Part shown: positions 34,661 to 43,496 of the stretch, in pieces
How the letters are laid out: the number at the start of each line of letters is the position of its first letter
Position numbering within the stretch: position 1 is the stretch's first letter
Origin: Streptosporangium lutulentum
GTDB taxonomy: Bacteria > Actinomycetota > Actinomycetes > Streptosporangiales > Streptosporangiaceae
Assembly: GCF_030811455.1 (NCBI RefSeq)
Contig: NZ_JAUSQU010000001.1
Location: 5,022,001 to 5,086,000 of the forward strand
Reading direction: 5' to 3'
DNA: 64,000 nt
Made by a program: the position numbers and the translations under genes
Notes under the pieces: generated by a model
What the model saw: only the letters and a program-made list of their open reading frames with translations
Told to the model about the DNA's origin: nothing
Databases searched by the model: none

Positions 34661-36102
34661 GGCGTCGCCTCGCCGGCGGCCAGGTGCATGACGGTCTCCT
34701 CTGAAGGGCCGGCGGGAAGTTCTCCGGCGATGCGTCCGTCGCGCATCACGATGATGCGATCGCTCATACCGATCAGTTCGGGGAGTTCGGACGAGATCAT
34801 CACGATGGCCATGCCGTCCCCGGCCAGCCCGCGCATCAGGTCGTGGATCGCGGCCTTGGCCCCCACGTCGACCCCTCGTGTGGGCTCGTCGAAGATCAGG
34901 ATCTTGGGCGCCACGGTGATCCATTTGGCCAGCACGACCTTCTGCTGGTTGCCGCCGGACAGGTAGCGGACCTCCTGCTCGGGCCGGGGCGGCTGGAGCC
35001 GTACCGACTCGAGGAGTTCCCGGATGTCGGTCCTGCCGCCTCTCCGCACCGAGCGGGAGACCAGCAGGGCGTTGTCCCGCACCGACTGCCGCAGGGCGAG
35101 TCCCTCGGCCTTGCGGTCCTCGTTCACCAGCCCGATCCCGGCGGCCACGGCCTGCCGTACCGACCTGGGCCGCAGCGGGCTCATCGTGCCGCGTGTGAAC
35201 GGCTCCGCGCCGAACAGCGCCTTGGCCAGCTCGGTACGGCCCGACCCCTGCAGCCCGGCCACCCCGAGGATCTCCCCCTCGCGCACCTGGAGGTCGATCC
35301 CGTCGAGTACGGCGTTGCCGCCGCCCCGGACGCTGAGCCGTACCTCACCGGTCTCGGTGCCGCGAGGCGGGAAGTAGGTGCCGAGGTCGCGGCCGACCAT
35401 CAGCCTGACCAGCTCGTCGGAGGTGATCTCAGTGGTGTTCGCGGTCCTGACCAGCGCGCCGTCCTTCAGCACGGTCACCCGCGCGGACAGGTCGAACACC
35501 TCGCGCAGCCGGTGGGAGATGTAGAGGACGGCGATCCCCCGCTCCCGCAGCCGGGCGACCAGCCGGTAGAGCAGTTCCACCTCGTGTTCGGCCAGCGCCG
35601 CCGTGGGCTCGTCCATCACGATGATCCGGGCGTCCAGGGAGAGCGCCTTGAGGATCTCCACGACCTGCTGCTGGGCGATGGACAGGTGCCGGACCAGGTC
35701 GTGGGAGACGAAGGAGGTCTCTCCGAGCTCCTTCAGCAGCCGGGTGGTGGCGGTCTCCATCGCGGTGCGGTCGACCAGCCCCCGCCGGACGGGCTCCCGT
35801 CCGAGGAAGACGTTCTCCGCGACGCTGCGCTCGGGCAGCAGGTTGAACTCCTGGTAGATGATCGCGACCCCGGCGCGCTGGGCCTCGACGGGGTGGGCGA
35901 AGGAGACGGGAACGCCGTCGATCTCGACGGTGCCCTCGTCGGGCGCGTGGACCCCGGCGAGGATCTTCATCAGGGTGGACTTGCCCGCGCCGTTCTCACC
36001 CACGACGGCGTGCACCTCACCGGCTTCGACCTCCAGATTCACCCCGCTCAGCACGCGCACCCCGAGAAAGCTCTTGGCGATGTCGCGCATCCTGAGAATC
36101 AC
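34657..36102 (-). CDS. RbsA-type sugar ABC ATPase (two NBDs)
   Basis: 481 residues with two nucleotide-binding domains. The first has [21 protein letters not shown] and IIVMDEPTAAL; the second has the degenerate Walker [25 protein letters not shown] and IFDEPTRGVDVGAK. It is the promoter-proximal gene of the locus, divergent from the ROK regulator. It energises uptake of a monosaccharide, probably a pentose or hexulose. Confidence 0.93.
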   Translation of the reverse strand: MILRMRDIAKSFLGVRVLSGVNLEVEAGEVHAVVGENGAGKSTLMKILAGVHAPDEGTVEIDGVPVSFAHPVEAQRAGVAIIYQEFNLLPERSVAENVFLGREPVRRGLVDRTAMETATTRLLKELGETSFVSHDLVRHLSIAQQQVVEILKALSLDARIIVMDEPTAALAEHEVELLYRLVARLRERGIAVLYISHRLREVFDLSARVTVLKDGALVRTANTTEITSDELVRLMVGRDLGTYFPPRGTETGEVRLSVRGGGNAVLDGIDLQVREGEILGVAGLQGSGRTELAKALFGAEPFTRGTMSPLRPRSVRQAVAAGIGLVNEDRKAEGLALRQSVRDNALLVSRSVRRGGRTDIRELLESVRLQPPRPEQEVRYLSGGNQQKVVLAKWITVAPKILIFDEPTRGVDVGAKAAIHDLMRGLAGDGMAIVMISSELPELIGMSDRIIVMRDGRIAGELPAGPSEETVMHLAAGEATP

Positions 36103-36433
36103 GACGCGCTCATTTCCCGGAAAAACGCCGCGGCGGCCCTCCGCCGGGCCGGCGTCGGACGGCCGGGCGATCGATCATGCTTACCCCTGCCCACCTGCGC
36201 CGATTCCCCGTCGAGGCCGCCCGTGGAGAGCCTGTGAACCGTGCCCGCACATTCGGTTCCCGCAACACACGATCGCAATGGATTCGCCGGTAACCGTCCA
36301 ATTTCCTCCATATTTCGGGATGCTAAAGGCGGCTTATGGCGATGGTCAAGCAAAAGTAAGTCACCATTAGGCATAATGAGGCTGTCGATAGGCGTAAGTC
36401 GCTTTGACGTGGTGGAAACGAGGAGTGTTGACT
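36103..36433. promoter_or_regulatory. divergent promoter region, sugar ABC locus / ROK gene
   Basis: 331 nt, unusually A/T-rich between 36280 and 36420. Imperfect inverted ATGGT/ACCAT elements lie near 36340-36370, and AAGTCGCTTTGACG near the ROK start. The ROK binding site probably lies here, but I cannot define it. Confidence 0.4.
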
Positions 36434-37621
36434 GTGCGCATGCTGAGTGAAGCGAACGGTTCAATCGCCGGCGCGGGGGCGCTTCTTAAGATCCTGCGCG
36501 ACGGTCAGGCCCGCACCAGGGCCGAATTGGTGCAACTGACCGGGCTGGCGAGATCCACCCTGGCCCAGCGTCTCGACGCGCTGCTGAGCCAGCAGTGGAT
36601 CATTCCGACCGAGGAGGCCATCTCGTCGGGTGGCCGTCCCGCCATCGCCTTCACCTTCAACCGCGCCGCCCGCGTCGTCCTCGCCGCCGACCTCGGCGCC
36701 ACCCACGCCCGGGTCGCCATCACCGACCTGGGCACCGAGGTCCTCGCGGAACGCGCGGCCGAGATATCGATAGACCGTGGCCCCGAGGAGACGCTCGCCT
36801 GGCTCCAGCGCACCTTCGAGGAGATGCTCGCCGAGACCGGCCACGACCTGGACGAGGTCTGCGGCATCGGCGTCGGGCTGCCGGGCCCGGTCGAGCACAG
36901 CTCGGGACGGCCGGTCAATCCGCCGATAATGCCCGGCTGGGATGGTTTCCCCGTCCCCGAGTGGCTCGGCTCGCGCCTGGGCGCGCCCGTCCTCGTCGAC
37001 AACGACGTGAACATCATGGCCCTGGGCGAGCACTGGGCCGCCCGCCCGGAGGCGGATCACCTGATCTTCGTCAAGATCGGCACCGGTATCGGCTGCGGCA
37101 TCATCAGCGACCGCCGCCTGCATCGGGGCGCCCAGGGCGCGGCCGGGGACATCGGCCACATCCGGGTGGCCTCGGCTCTCGACACCGTCTGCCGCTGCGG
37201 CAACGTCGGCTGCCTGGAGGCCGTCGCGAGCGGCTCCGCCATGGCCGCCCGCCTGTGCGCCGGCGGCGTGGACGCCTCCGACAGCCGCGACGTGGTCCGC
37301 CTCGTACGCGGCGGCAACACCCAGGCGGTCCAGCTCATCCGGCAGGCGGGTCGCGAGGTCGGCGATGTCCTGGCCTCGATCGTGAACTTCTTCAACCCCT
37401 CGGTGATCGTGCTCGGCGGCGACATCGCCGAGGCCGGGGAGCAACTGCTCGCCGGTCTCCGCGAGGTCATCTACAGCCGATCGCTCCCCCTCGCCACCCA
37501 GCATCTGACGATCACCGCCAGCGAGCTGGGCGATCGCGCGGGTGTGATCGGCGCCGCCGTCATGGTCATCGAACACGTCCTGGCCCCCGGCAGCGTCGAC
37601 CGGTCGGTCATCTCCGTCTGA
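36434..37621 (+). CDS. ROK-family transcriptional regulator
   Basis: 395 residues from GTG 36434, chosen because AGGAG lies 8 nt upstream. The N-terminal winged helix (LLKILRDGQARTRAELVQLT) is followed by a ROK kinase-fold domain (VLAADLGATHARVAI; GIGVGLPGPVE) and the zinc signature CRCGNVGC after GHIRV. It is the divergent regulator of the sugar locus; the transported sugar or its phosphate is the likely effector. Confidence 0.93.
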   Translation: MRMLSEANGSIAGAGALLKILRDGQARTRAELVQLTGLARSTLAQRLDALLSQQWIIPTEEAISSGGRPAIAFTFNRAARVVLAADLGATHARVAITDLGTEVLAERAAEISIDRGPEETLAWLQRTFEEMLAETGHDLDEVCGIGVGLPGPVEHSSGRPVNPPIMPGWDGFPVPEWLGSRLGAPVLVDNDVNIMALGEHWAARPEADHLIFVKIGTGIGCGIISDRRLHRGAQGAAGDIGHIRVASALDTVCRCGNVGCLEAVASGSAMAARLCAGGVDASDSRDVVRLVRGGNTQAVQLIRQAGREVGDVLASIVNFFNPSVIVLGGDIAEAGEQLLAGLREVIYSRSLPLATQHLTITASELGDRAGVIGAAVMVIEHVLAPGSVDRSVISV

Positions 37622-37645
37622 GCCACCCTCGACACCCCCGGCCGG

Positions 37646-37831
37646 TCAGTCCGCGTCCGGCCCGCTCCCAGCGTCACCGGCCGGCCGGTCACCCACGTCC
37701 GACCCGCCCTCCACCTCACCGCCCGGCCGGTCGTCCACGTCCGGCCCGCTCTCCGCGTCCGCCCCGTCTCTCCCGGACAAGGCCGGGAGAGGCCAGACGA
37801 TTCTGAAGTACGGCTTCTCTTCAACGGCCAC
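37646..37831 (-). CDS. small acidic Asp/Gly-repeat protein
   Basis: 61 residues from GTG 37831, with an excellent GAGGAGG 5 nt upstream. MAVEEKPYFRIVWPLPALSG is followed by three acidic repeats of about 15 residues ending in DDRPG, GDRPA and PDAD. The DNA repeats underlie it. It could also be a chance frame in repetitive DNA; the ribosome binding site and folded-looking N-terminus argue for a gene. Confidence 0.45.
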   Translation of the reverse strand: MAVEEKPYFRIVWPLPALSGRDGADAESGPDVDDRPGGEVEGGSDVGDRPAGDAGSGPDAD

Positions 37832-37914
37832 TGAATCCTCCTCGACGAACCCGGTGCCAGTCGAACACAAACCGATCGCCAGGCGATTGCCAATCGTGGA
37901 ACACTCGTTTGACC

Positions 37915-38439
37915 ATGCATGCCGAACCGATCACGACTCCCCGGCTCACGCTCATACCGCTGGCGGTGGAGCACGCCGCCGAGATGGCCGAGGTGCTCGG
38001 CGACCCGGCCCTCCACGCCTTCATCGGCGGCTCCCCGGCGACCCCGCCGGAGCTCCGCGCCCGCTACACCCGCATGGTCGCCGGGCCTCCGCCGGGCCGT
38101 GACGAGGTATGGCTCAACTGGGTGATCCGCCTGCGCGGGGCCGCGCCGGAGGGCTCGGACGGATCCCACCCCCTGACCGGTTACGTCCAGGCCACCGTGA
38201 CCCCCGACCAGGCCGCCATCGCCTGGGTGGTGGGAACCCCCTGGCAGGGTCGGGGCATCGCCGGCGAGGCGGCGCTCGCGCTCGTCGCCTGGCTCAGGGA
38301 CCACGGCACGGACACCGTCGTCGCCACCATCCATCCCGACCACGCCGTCTCGTCGGCCGTGGCTCGCCGTGCCGGTCTCGTCCCGACCGACACCCGGGTG
38401 GACGGCGAGGTCCTCTGGACATCCCCACGGGCCGGGTGA
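37915..38439 (+). CDS. GNAT acetyltransferase (RimJ/RimL type)
   Basis: 174 residues from ATG 37915. TTPRLTLIPLAVEHAAEM is the RimJ-like N-terminus; WVVGTPWQGRGIAGEAALAL is motif A with QGRGIA, and ATIHPDHAVSSAVARRAGLV follows. N-terminal or small-molecule acetylation is expected; the substrate is unknown. Confidence 0.85.
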   Translation: MHAEPITTPRLTLIPLAVEHAAEMAEVLGDPALHAFIGGSPATPPELRARYTRMVAGPPPGRDEVWLNWVIRLRGAAPEGSDGSHPLTGYVQATVTPDQAAIAWVVGTPWQGRGIAGEAALALVAWLRDHGTDTVVATIHPDHAVSSAVARRAGLVPTDTRVDGEVLWTSPRAG

Positions 38440-38475
38440 CCTCAGTACTTGCGTAATGAAGTGAGAAATTCCGCC

Positions 38476-39174
38476 TCAGCTGCCTGATGTGGAACCAAGG
38501 CCCTCGCCGGATTGATCCTTGTCATCGTCGAGGCGGCTTTGGATCAATGCTGTACGCCAATCGGCGAAATGGGACCGGAGCGCGCCCACCTGAGCCTCGG
38601 TCAGACCGTAGGCGACCAACTCACTGTCGGGATAAAGATCCAGAGCGGAGAGCATCTGGGCAAAGACTTCCCTGTCGAATCCGAGATCGCGGGACGCCGC
38701 GAGGGCGAGCAGCCGATCTCGGGAGAAGCGGCCGGTGACCAGCAGGGCATCCACGTCGATGAAATCGCGAGCCTCTGCACGGGTGAACAGTGCTTCGACC
38801 TTGCCTCCGGCAACGTCGTGGAGATGCACGACCGGTCCGATCTCCATGATGACCGGCGGATGTGAACGGAGATCGGCGGCCAGCTCCACCTTGGTGACTT
38901 GACCCGTCGCGGTGTCAGAGACGCTGAGCCGTACGAATTGCGGGCTGTCCACGTCGACACGGACGGTCAAGCCATGTTCAGCGTATGCGGTGCGGACCTT
39001 CGCGACCCCGTCGGCGAAGTCGTCGCGGGCGCTGGAGGTGAACAGGTCGATGTCCTCGCTGGGGCGCTGAAGCACGCCATGGGCCTGTACGGCATAACCG
39101 CCTGCCAGAGCGAACCCGTGATCAGCCGCTGCGGACAGGGCTATACGTGCGAGACGGTGATGGTATTCGTCCAT
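38476..39174 (-). CDS. AbiEii-like nucleotidyltransferase
   Basis: 232 residues. GFALAGGYAVQAHGVLQR and then SEDIDLF give the GG-x-DxD nucleotidyltransferase signature of the AbiEii/AbiGii toxin family (NTP_transf_8-like fold). LHDVAGGKVEALFTRAEARD follows, with the family Lys and RD region. Its ATG overlaps the stop of the upstream gene (TAATG), so the two are translationally coupled like an antitoxin-toxin pair. GC is lower than in the surroundings. Confidence 0.78.
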   Translation of the reverse strand: MDEYHHRLARIALSAAADHGFALAGGYAVQAHGVLQRPSEDIDLFTSSARDDFADGVAKVRTAYAEHGLTVRVDVDSPQFVRLSVSDTATGQVTKVELAADLRSHPPVIMEIGPVVHLHDVAGGKVEALFTRAEARDFIDVDALLVTGRFSRDRLLALAASRDLGFDREVFAQMLSALDLYPDSELVAYGLTEAQVGALRSHFADWRTALIQSRLDDDKDQSGEGLGSTSGS

Positions 39175-39494
39175 TAGGCGGCTTGATGGCGGAGTTCGGG
39201 GAAACGATCGACCCACAGTGCGCGGACAGGTGGCGGTAGCACCAACTCGGGCCAGAGCCTGCGCAGCATCGCGGCGTTGAGAAACTGCCGTAGATCGGCG
39301 GGAGTGGCGCTTTCCCTGATCACCCGCATGTACAGCAGTCGCGCATCGGCGATCTGATCCAGGTGGTAACTGCGCTTCGGACCCCAGTCCAGATGCCTGG
39401 GCAACGTGATGACGCCGCCAACCGGCCCAATGAGCTCCTCCAGCGTCTCGGGCACGACATATGGGCGGAGCATTCCGTATCCCCTGGCACTCAT
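39174..39494 (-). CDS. partner of the AbiEii-like protein, unknown family
   Basis: 106 residues from ATG 39494; no good ribosome binding site, and a TTG 20 codons upstream is possible. LRPYVVPETLEELIGPVGGV is followed by helices (RLLYMRVIRESATPADLRQF, NAAMLRRLWPELVLPPPVR). I do not recognise a DNA-binding motif. Position and coupling suggest the antitoxin or neutralising partner, which is inference. Confidence 0.65.
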   Translation of the reverse strand: MSARGYGMLRPYVVPETLEELIGPVGGVITLPRHLDWGPKRSYHLDQIADARLLYMRVIRESATPADLRQFLNAAMLRRLWPELVLPPPVRALWVDRFPELRHQAA

Positions 39495-39596
39495 GGTTTC
39501 AGTGTGACCGATGCGGCCATGATCATGCTTGTTCCCCTCATGGGAAGTTCTCAAGCTGTACGCGACGCTCTGACCTGTGGGTCCGGCCAGAACGAT

Positions 39597-39612
39597 AAAA
39601 GCATCGGCTTTT
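39597..39612. terminator. small AAAAGC/GCTTTT stem-loop
   Basis: A 6-bp stem with an ATCG loop and a T4 end on the plus strand, in an A/T-rich patch between the AbiEii-like pair and a rightward gene. Weak candidate. Confidence 0.25.
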
Positions 39613-39731
39613 CCGGAGTTCCCGCTCCAAAAGGTGGACCTCAGCAGTTCGGTGATCTGAGTAAGGGTGCTCAGTCACAGCTGAGTGTGCGCGCCCTGCC
39701 CCGGCGTCAGGATCTTCAGGACGATCTCCGT

Positions 39732-40460
39732 ATGAAATGGTGGATTTTTCTGGTCGCGCTCGTCAGCACCGTGGCCGCCGCATGGCTCCTCATATACGCC
39801 GACGTGCCGCTGTCCACGATCCTGTCGCTCGGGCTCGGCGCGATCAGCCTCATCTGGCTGATCCTGCTCCTCACCCTCCCCTGGAACCTGTACTTCGGGG
39901 CGCGGCAGGTCGTCCACGAGATCCACGTGTCGCGGGAACGCGGCATCGAGGTCCCCGGCGCCCATGAGACCGAGGCCCTGGAAATCGCCAGGCGCATGCG
40001 CCGCTTCGCCGTCGGCGGCCATCTCGTCTCGGCGGCGGTCCTCGCCGTCGTCACCTTCTTCTCCGGCGCCGTCGTGGGCTACTACTTCGTCGGGTTCTAC
40101 CTGCTCAGCACCTTCTTCCGCCCGGCGGGCGCCTATTTCTCCCACCTTCGCGAGCGGGTCACCACCCTGATGAGCGAGGCTCGCCACCCCCGTCAGGACA
40201 TCGTGGCCCTCGTCGCCCGGGTGGACGACCTCGCCACCCGGACGGCCACGCTGACGGAGTCGGTCGAACACCTCCGGCGTGACGCCGAGACGCTCGGCGT
40301 CGAGCTGCGGGTGGGCGACGAGGACCTGGACCGCCGGATCACCGCGATCGCCCGGCGTTTCGAGGACACGGTGGACGGCCTCACCGACAACCACGAGGTC
40401 ATCAGCGGGCTCAAGGCCTTCCTCCGGCTCCTCCGTGCCGACGCCCTCGGCCGGACCTGA
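39732..40460 (+). CDS. membrane protein with C-terminal coiled coil
   Basis: 242 residues. TM helices are near 3-23, 29-48, 95-115 and possibly 117-135. The C-terminal half (about 150-235) is charged heptad-like helix (VDDLATRTATLTESVEHL, DEDLDRRITAIARRFEDTVD). I do not recognise the family. It could anchor a cytoplasmic coiled coil to the membrane. Confidence 0.65.
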   Translation: MKWWIFLVALVSTVAAAWLLIYADVPLSTILSLGLGAISLIWLILLLTLPWNLYFGARQVVHEIHVSRERGIEVPGAHETEALEIARRMRRFAVGGHLVSAAVLAVVTFFSGAVVGYYFVGFYLLSTFFRPAGAYFSHLRERVTTLMSEARHPRQDIVALVARVDDLATRTATLTESVEHLRRDAETLGVELRVGDEDLDRRITAIARRFEDTVDGLTDNHEVISGLKAFLRLLRADALGRT

Positions 40461-40674
40461 CCGCCCCGGTCGACGTCCTTGACCGTTCCTGCGGCTGACC
40501 GGCACCGATAGAACGTTGACGCCAGGAACGACCTTCGTGGGATTCGGAGTGGCCTGGCATCAACATGGCGTCAGCTCTCCGGCCATCTCCGTAGAGATTC
40601 CGTAGGGATCGTGCCACCGACTACCGACCTGGATCTAACGTCCTTCTTGTACGAGTTATCCGCAGGAGGAAGTC

Positions 40675-40935
40675 ATGTCGGAAATTCCATTATTCGTCCC
40701 GGTCCGTGAAGGCACCTTCACCGTGTCGTTGCGCCTGTTCCGGACCGCGTCGGGCAGGCGGACGGCCGCCGCCTTCTCCTCGCCGATACGCCTGACCAAG
40801 GTGCTCGGCGCCGACCAGCGCTGGATCCGGCTCAGTGAGTCCGCGCTTCGATGCATGATCGACGATCTGAACGTCCTCGACATCGTGATCGACCCCGCCG
40901 GGACGACGACCCGGCTTTCCTCCGAGGCCGCGTGA
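40675..40935 (+). CDS. SAV_915-family protein
   Basis: 86 residues; GGAGGAAGTC precedes the ATG. SEIPLFVPVREGTFTVSLRL and GADQRWIRLSESALR match the actinobacterial SAV_915 family of unknown function. Confidence 0.75.
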   Translation: MSEIPLFVPVREGTFTVSLRLFRTASGRRTAAAFSSPIRLTKVLGADQRWIRLSESALRCMIDDLNVLDIVIDPAGTTTRLSSEAA

Positions 40936-40990
40936 TGTGCATCCTCCATCAGGACCTGGAGTCCTCCCAGCACGGCGAATCGTCCTGGGA

Positions 40991-42199
40991 TCAGCCCTCC
41001 ACCGTGATCGAGGAGACCCCCGCGTCCTCCCCCGGCCGATCGGCGAGCACGTCACGGTAGACGGACTCGGTGCGCTCCGCCACCCGCGGCCAGCCGTACC
41101 GGTGCCGGGCGCGCCGCTCGCCCGCCGTCGCGAGCGACGCCCGCAGATGGGGACGGCCCAGCACGTCGAGCAGGGCCTCGGTGAGAGCGCGCGGGCGGCG
41201 GGGCGGCACCAGCATCCCGCACCCGGCGACCGTGTCGAGATGGCCGCCGACCGCGGACGCGACCACGGGCACCCCGCAGGCCATGGCCTCCACCGGGACC
41301 ATGCCGAACGGCTCGTACCAGGGAACGCTCACCAGGACGTCGGCCGAGCGCATCAGGGCCGGGACCTCGGCCCGGCCGACGCCGCCGACCAGACGGACCC
41401 GGTCCGGCAGCCCGTAACAGTCGATCATCCGGGACAGCCGCACCACCTCGTCGTCCTCGGGCGCGCCTCCCACGATGAGCAGTTCCACCTCCGGCAGGTG
41501 GCGCATCGCCTGCAGGACGGTGTCCAGACCCTTGCGGGGGACGATGCGGTCGATGCTGAGAACGCGCCGCCGCGATTCGCGGGGGGCGACGGGTCCGGAC
41601 GGGCGGAAGAGTTCAAGATCGACCCCGCACGGCACGACGGCGATCCGTTCCCTGGGCACGCCCATCCGCAGGAGCTCGTCCACCTCGTCGTGGCAGGTGG
41701 CGATGACCGCGTGAACTCGCCGTCCGATGTCGGCCTCGGTGGCCGCCCGGCCCGCGGGGCTGGTGTCCGCCGCCCCCTGCCAGCGCCGTTTGACGGTGCC
41801 CAGGGCGTGAAAGGTCTGCACGACCGGTATCCCGTGATCCCGCGCGGCCATCAGCGTGGCCAGGCCGCTCATCCAGAAGTGCGCGTGGGCCACGTCGGGT
41901 GGGCGCTCGGCCCATCGCCGCGCGAGATGCGCGGCGAACATCGGCATGTACGGCAGCAGCTCATCCTTGGGAAGGGCAACCGGAGGCCCGGCCAGGACGT
42001 GCTCGACGGTCAGGCCCGGACGCAGGAAGACCCTGTCCGGCTGGGTCACGGCCGTGCGCCGGGTGTGGACGACGACCTCGTGCCCTCTCTCCGCCAGCGC
42101 GGCGGCCAGGCCCGCGACATGGACGTTCTGCCCGCCGATGTCGGCACCGCCCATGACCGCAAGGGGACTTGCATGCTCTGATATCAGAGCAATTCTCAT
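40991..42199 (-). CDS. family 4 glycosyltransferase (GT-B)
   Basis: 402 residues. The N-terminal loop MGGADIGGQNVHVAGLAAAL binds the acceptor side; the nucleotide-sugar motif is the E-x7-E type in PWYEPFGMVPVEAMACGVPVV. Its ATG overlaps the GT9 stop (ATGA). Together they probably decorate a secreted or cell-surface glycan. NDP-sugar specificity is unknown. Confidence 0.92.
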   Translation of the reverse strand: MRIALISEHASPLAVMGGADIGGQNVHVAGLAAALAERGHEVVVHTRRTAVTQPDRVFLRPGLTVEHVLAGPPVALPKDELLPYMPMFAAHLARRWAERPPDVAHAHFWMSGLATLMAARDHGIPVVQTFHALGTVKRRWQGAADTSPAGRAATEADIGRRVHAVIATCHDEVDELLRMGVPRERIAVVPCGVDLELFRPSGPVAPRESRRRVLSIDRIVPRKGLDTVLQAMRHLPEVELLIVGGAPEDDEVVRLSRMIDCYGLPDRVRLVGGVGRAEVPALMRSADVLVSVPWYEPFGMVPVEAMACGVPVVASAVGGHLDTVAGCGMLVPPRRPRALTEALLDVLGRPHLRASLATAGERRARHRYGWPRVAERTESVYRDVLADRPGEDAGVSSITVEG

Positions 42200-43410
42200 T
42201 TAACATCCTCTTTTGCGAATACCAGGCGGGTGACGGCTTCGACCACCTGCTCGCTCGGTACGGACGAAAGACACGGATGACCTGGAACCGGGCACACCCT
42301 GGCCTGAGTGCCCCGGCAGGGGGCCTGCTGATCACCGAGAACCACGGTCGGCACGCCGTACGGCGCCCATCGGCCGGCCGGGACCACCGGAGCGAACAGG
42401 CTGACCACCGGCGTGCCGACCGCCGCCGCGAGATGGGCAGGACCGGTGTTGGCCACGACCACCGCGCTCGCCCCGGCGAGCACCGCGGCGAGCTCGGCGA
42501 AGGTCGTCCTTCCCCCCAGGTCGGTGACGGATCTCCCGGCGGATCCGTTCTTCTCCCAGCCGCCCGTGAGGGCGGCGCCGCCTTCCACCCAGCCGTCCGT
42601 GAGCGTGCGTTCGTCCTCTGTCAGGCCGCGGGCGAGGGTGGGCCCACCCGCCATCCACTGGCCGGTGAAGGCCGATCCCGCCGAGAGGCCGTGCTGCCCG
42701 GCGCCACCGGCGACTCTCGCGGTGAGCGCCCGCTCTCCGCGGCCGCCGGTCACCACGACCCGCCGGCCCGCGCGGACGAGGTCCTGGACCACTCGCGCCC
42801 AGCTCGTCACCGGCCACGCCCTGGCCTGGGCCGAGACTCCGGGATGCACGACCACGTAGCCGGGCGGCCCGGTGAGATAACCGACCTCGGGCAGCGGACG
42901 CCGTACGGCGAGCGTCCCGGTGTCCCCCGGCGGCAGATCGAATCCCGCCGCTTCGGCCAGCCCGAGCATGCGCTCGGCCTCCGGCACGTCCACCGTCTCG
43001 TCGACGACGTGCCGCAGATCCAGCAGCGAGCCGGCGTAGTCGGCGCAGATCGCGGCGGTCCTCGGCGTTCCGGCCAGCTTCAGCAGCAGGGCGAGCGGCA
43101 GCGGCGACTGCTGGAACGAGGTGAGGATCAGCGCCTGTTCGGGGGCGGTCTCGCGGAGGATCCGGAGAAGCCGCAGCGCGTACGGACCGGTCATCGGCAA
43201 CGGCTCGGGATCGATCCACGGCGTCCGCCACTCCACCACCCGGGACACGCCGGGCAGCAACTCACCCGCCGCCCGGCCACGCGGTCCCACCAGCAGCACG
43301 ACCTCCCGCGCCCCCTCGGCGACCGCCCGGATGGCGGGCCCGGCCAGAAGGACGTCGCCCGCGTCGTCCAGACGGGCGACGAGAACGGTGCCGGTCGTCG
43401 TTCCGGTCAT
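42196..43410 (-). CDS. family 9 glycosyltransferase (heptosyltransferase-like)
   Basis: 404 residues. VLVARLDDAGDVLLAGPAIR is the GT9 N-terminus and VVVANTGPAHLAAAVGTPVV the donor-site motif; VVHPGVSAQARAWP lies between. An insertion of about 60 residues (DNA about 42515-42705), rich in Gly/Thr/Trp and made of repeated WxxGGxxLTxG-like segments, splits the C-terminal Rossmann domain. Relatives in actinomycetes act in glycan assembly beside NodU-type carbamoyltransferases. The start is coupled to a 29-codon stub upstream. Confidence 0.9.
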   Translation of the reverse strand: MTGTTTGTVLVARLDDAGDVLLAGPAIRAVAEGAREVVLLVGPRGRAAGELLPGVSRVVEWRTPWIDPEPLPMTGPYALRLLRILRETAPEQALILTSFQQSPLPLALLLKLAGTPRTAAICADYAGSLLDLRHVVDETVDVPEAERMLGLAEAAGFDLPPGDTGTLAVRRPLPEVGYLTGPPGYVVVHPGVSAQARAWPVTSWARVVQDLVRAGRRVVVTGGRGERALTARVAGGAGQHGLSAGSAFTGQWMAGGPTLARGLTEDERTLTDGWVEGGAALTGGWEKNGSAGRSVTDLGGRTTFAELAAVLAGASAVVVANTGPAHLAAAVGTPVVSLFAPVVPAGRWAPYGVPTVVLGDQQAPCRGTQARVCPVPGHPCLSSVPSEQVVEAVTRLVFAKEDVK

Positions 43411-43496
43411 CGCCGTCCTCGCGGCCCACCGCGGAGGCGACGCGCACGCGCCACCGGCGGATCATGAAAGGTCGCGTTCAACCCGAGCAGTCTCAT
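43407..43496 (-). pseudogene. remnant of a NodU-type carbamoyltransferase N-terminus
   Basis: A 29-residue frame from ATG 43496 with a GAGAGG tract, whose TGA overlaps the GT9 ATG (ATGA). The first 14 residues, MRLLGLNATFHDPP, match the start of NodU/CmcH carbamoyltransferases (MRxLGxNAxxHDP). The rest (ARARRLRGGPRGRR) does not. A large internal deletion leaving the start and the coupled junction is the simplest reading. It may persist as a leader that delivers ribosomes to the GT9 start. Confidence 0.55.
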
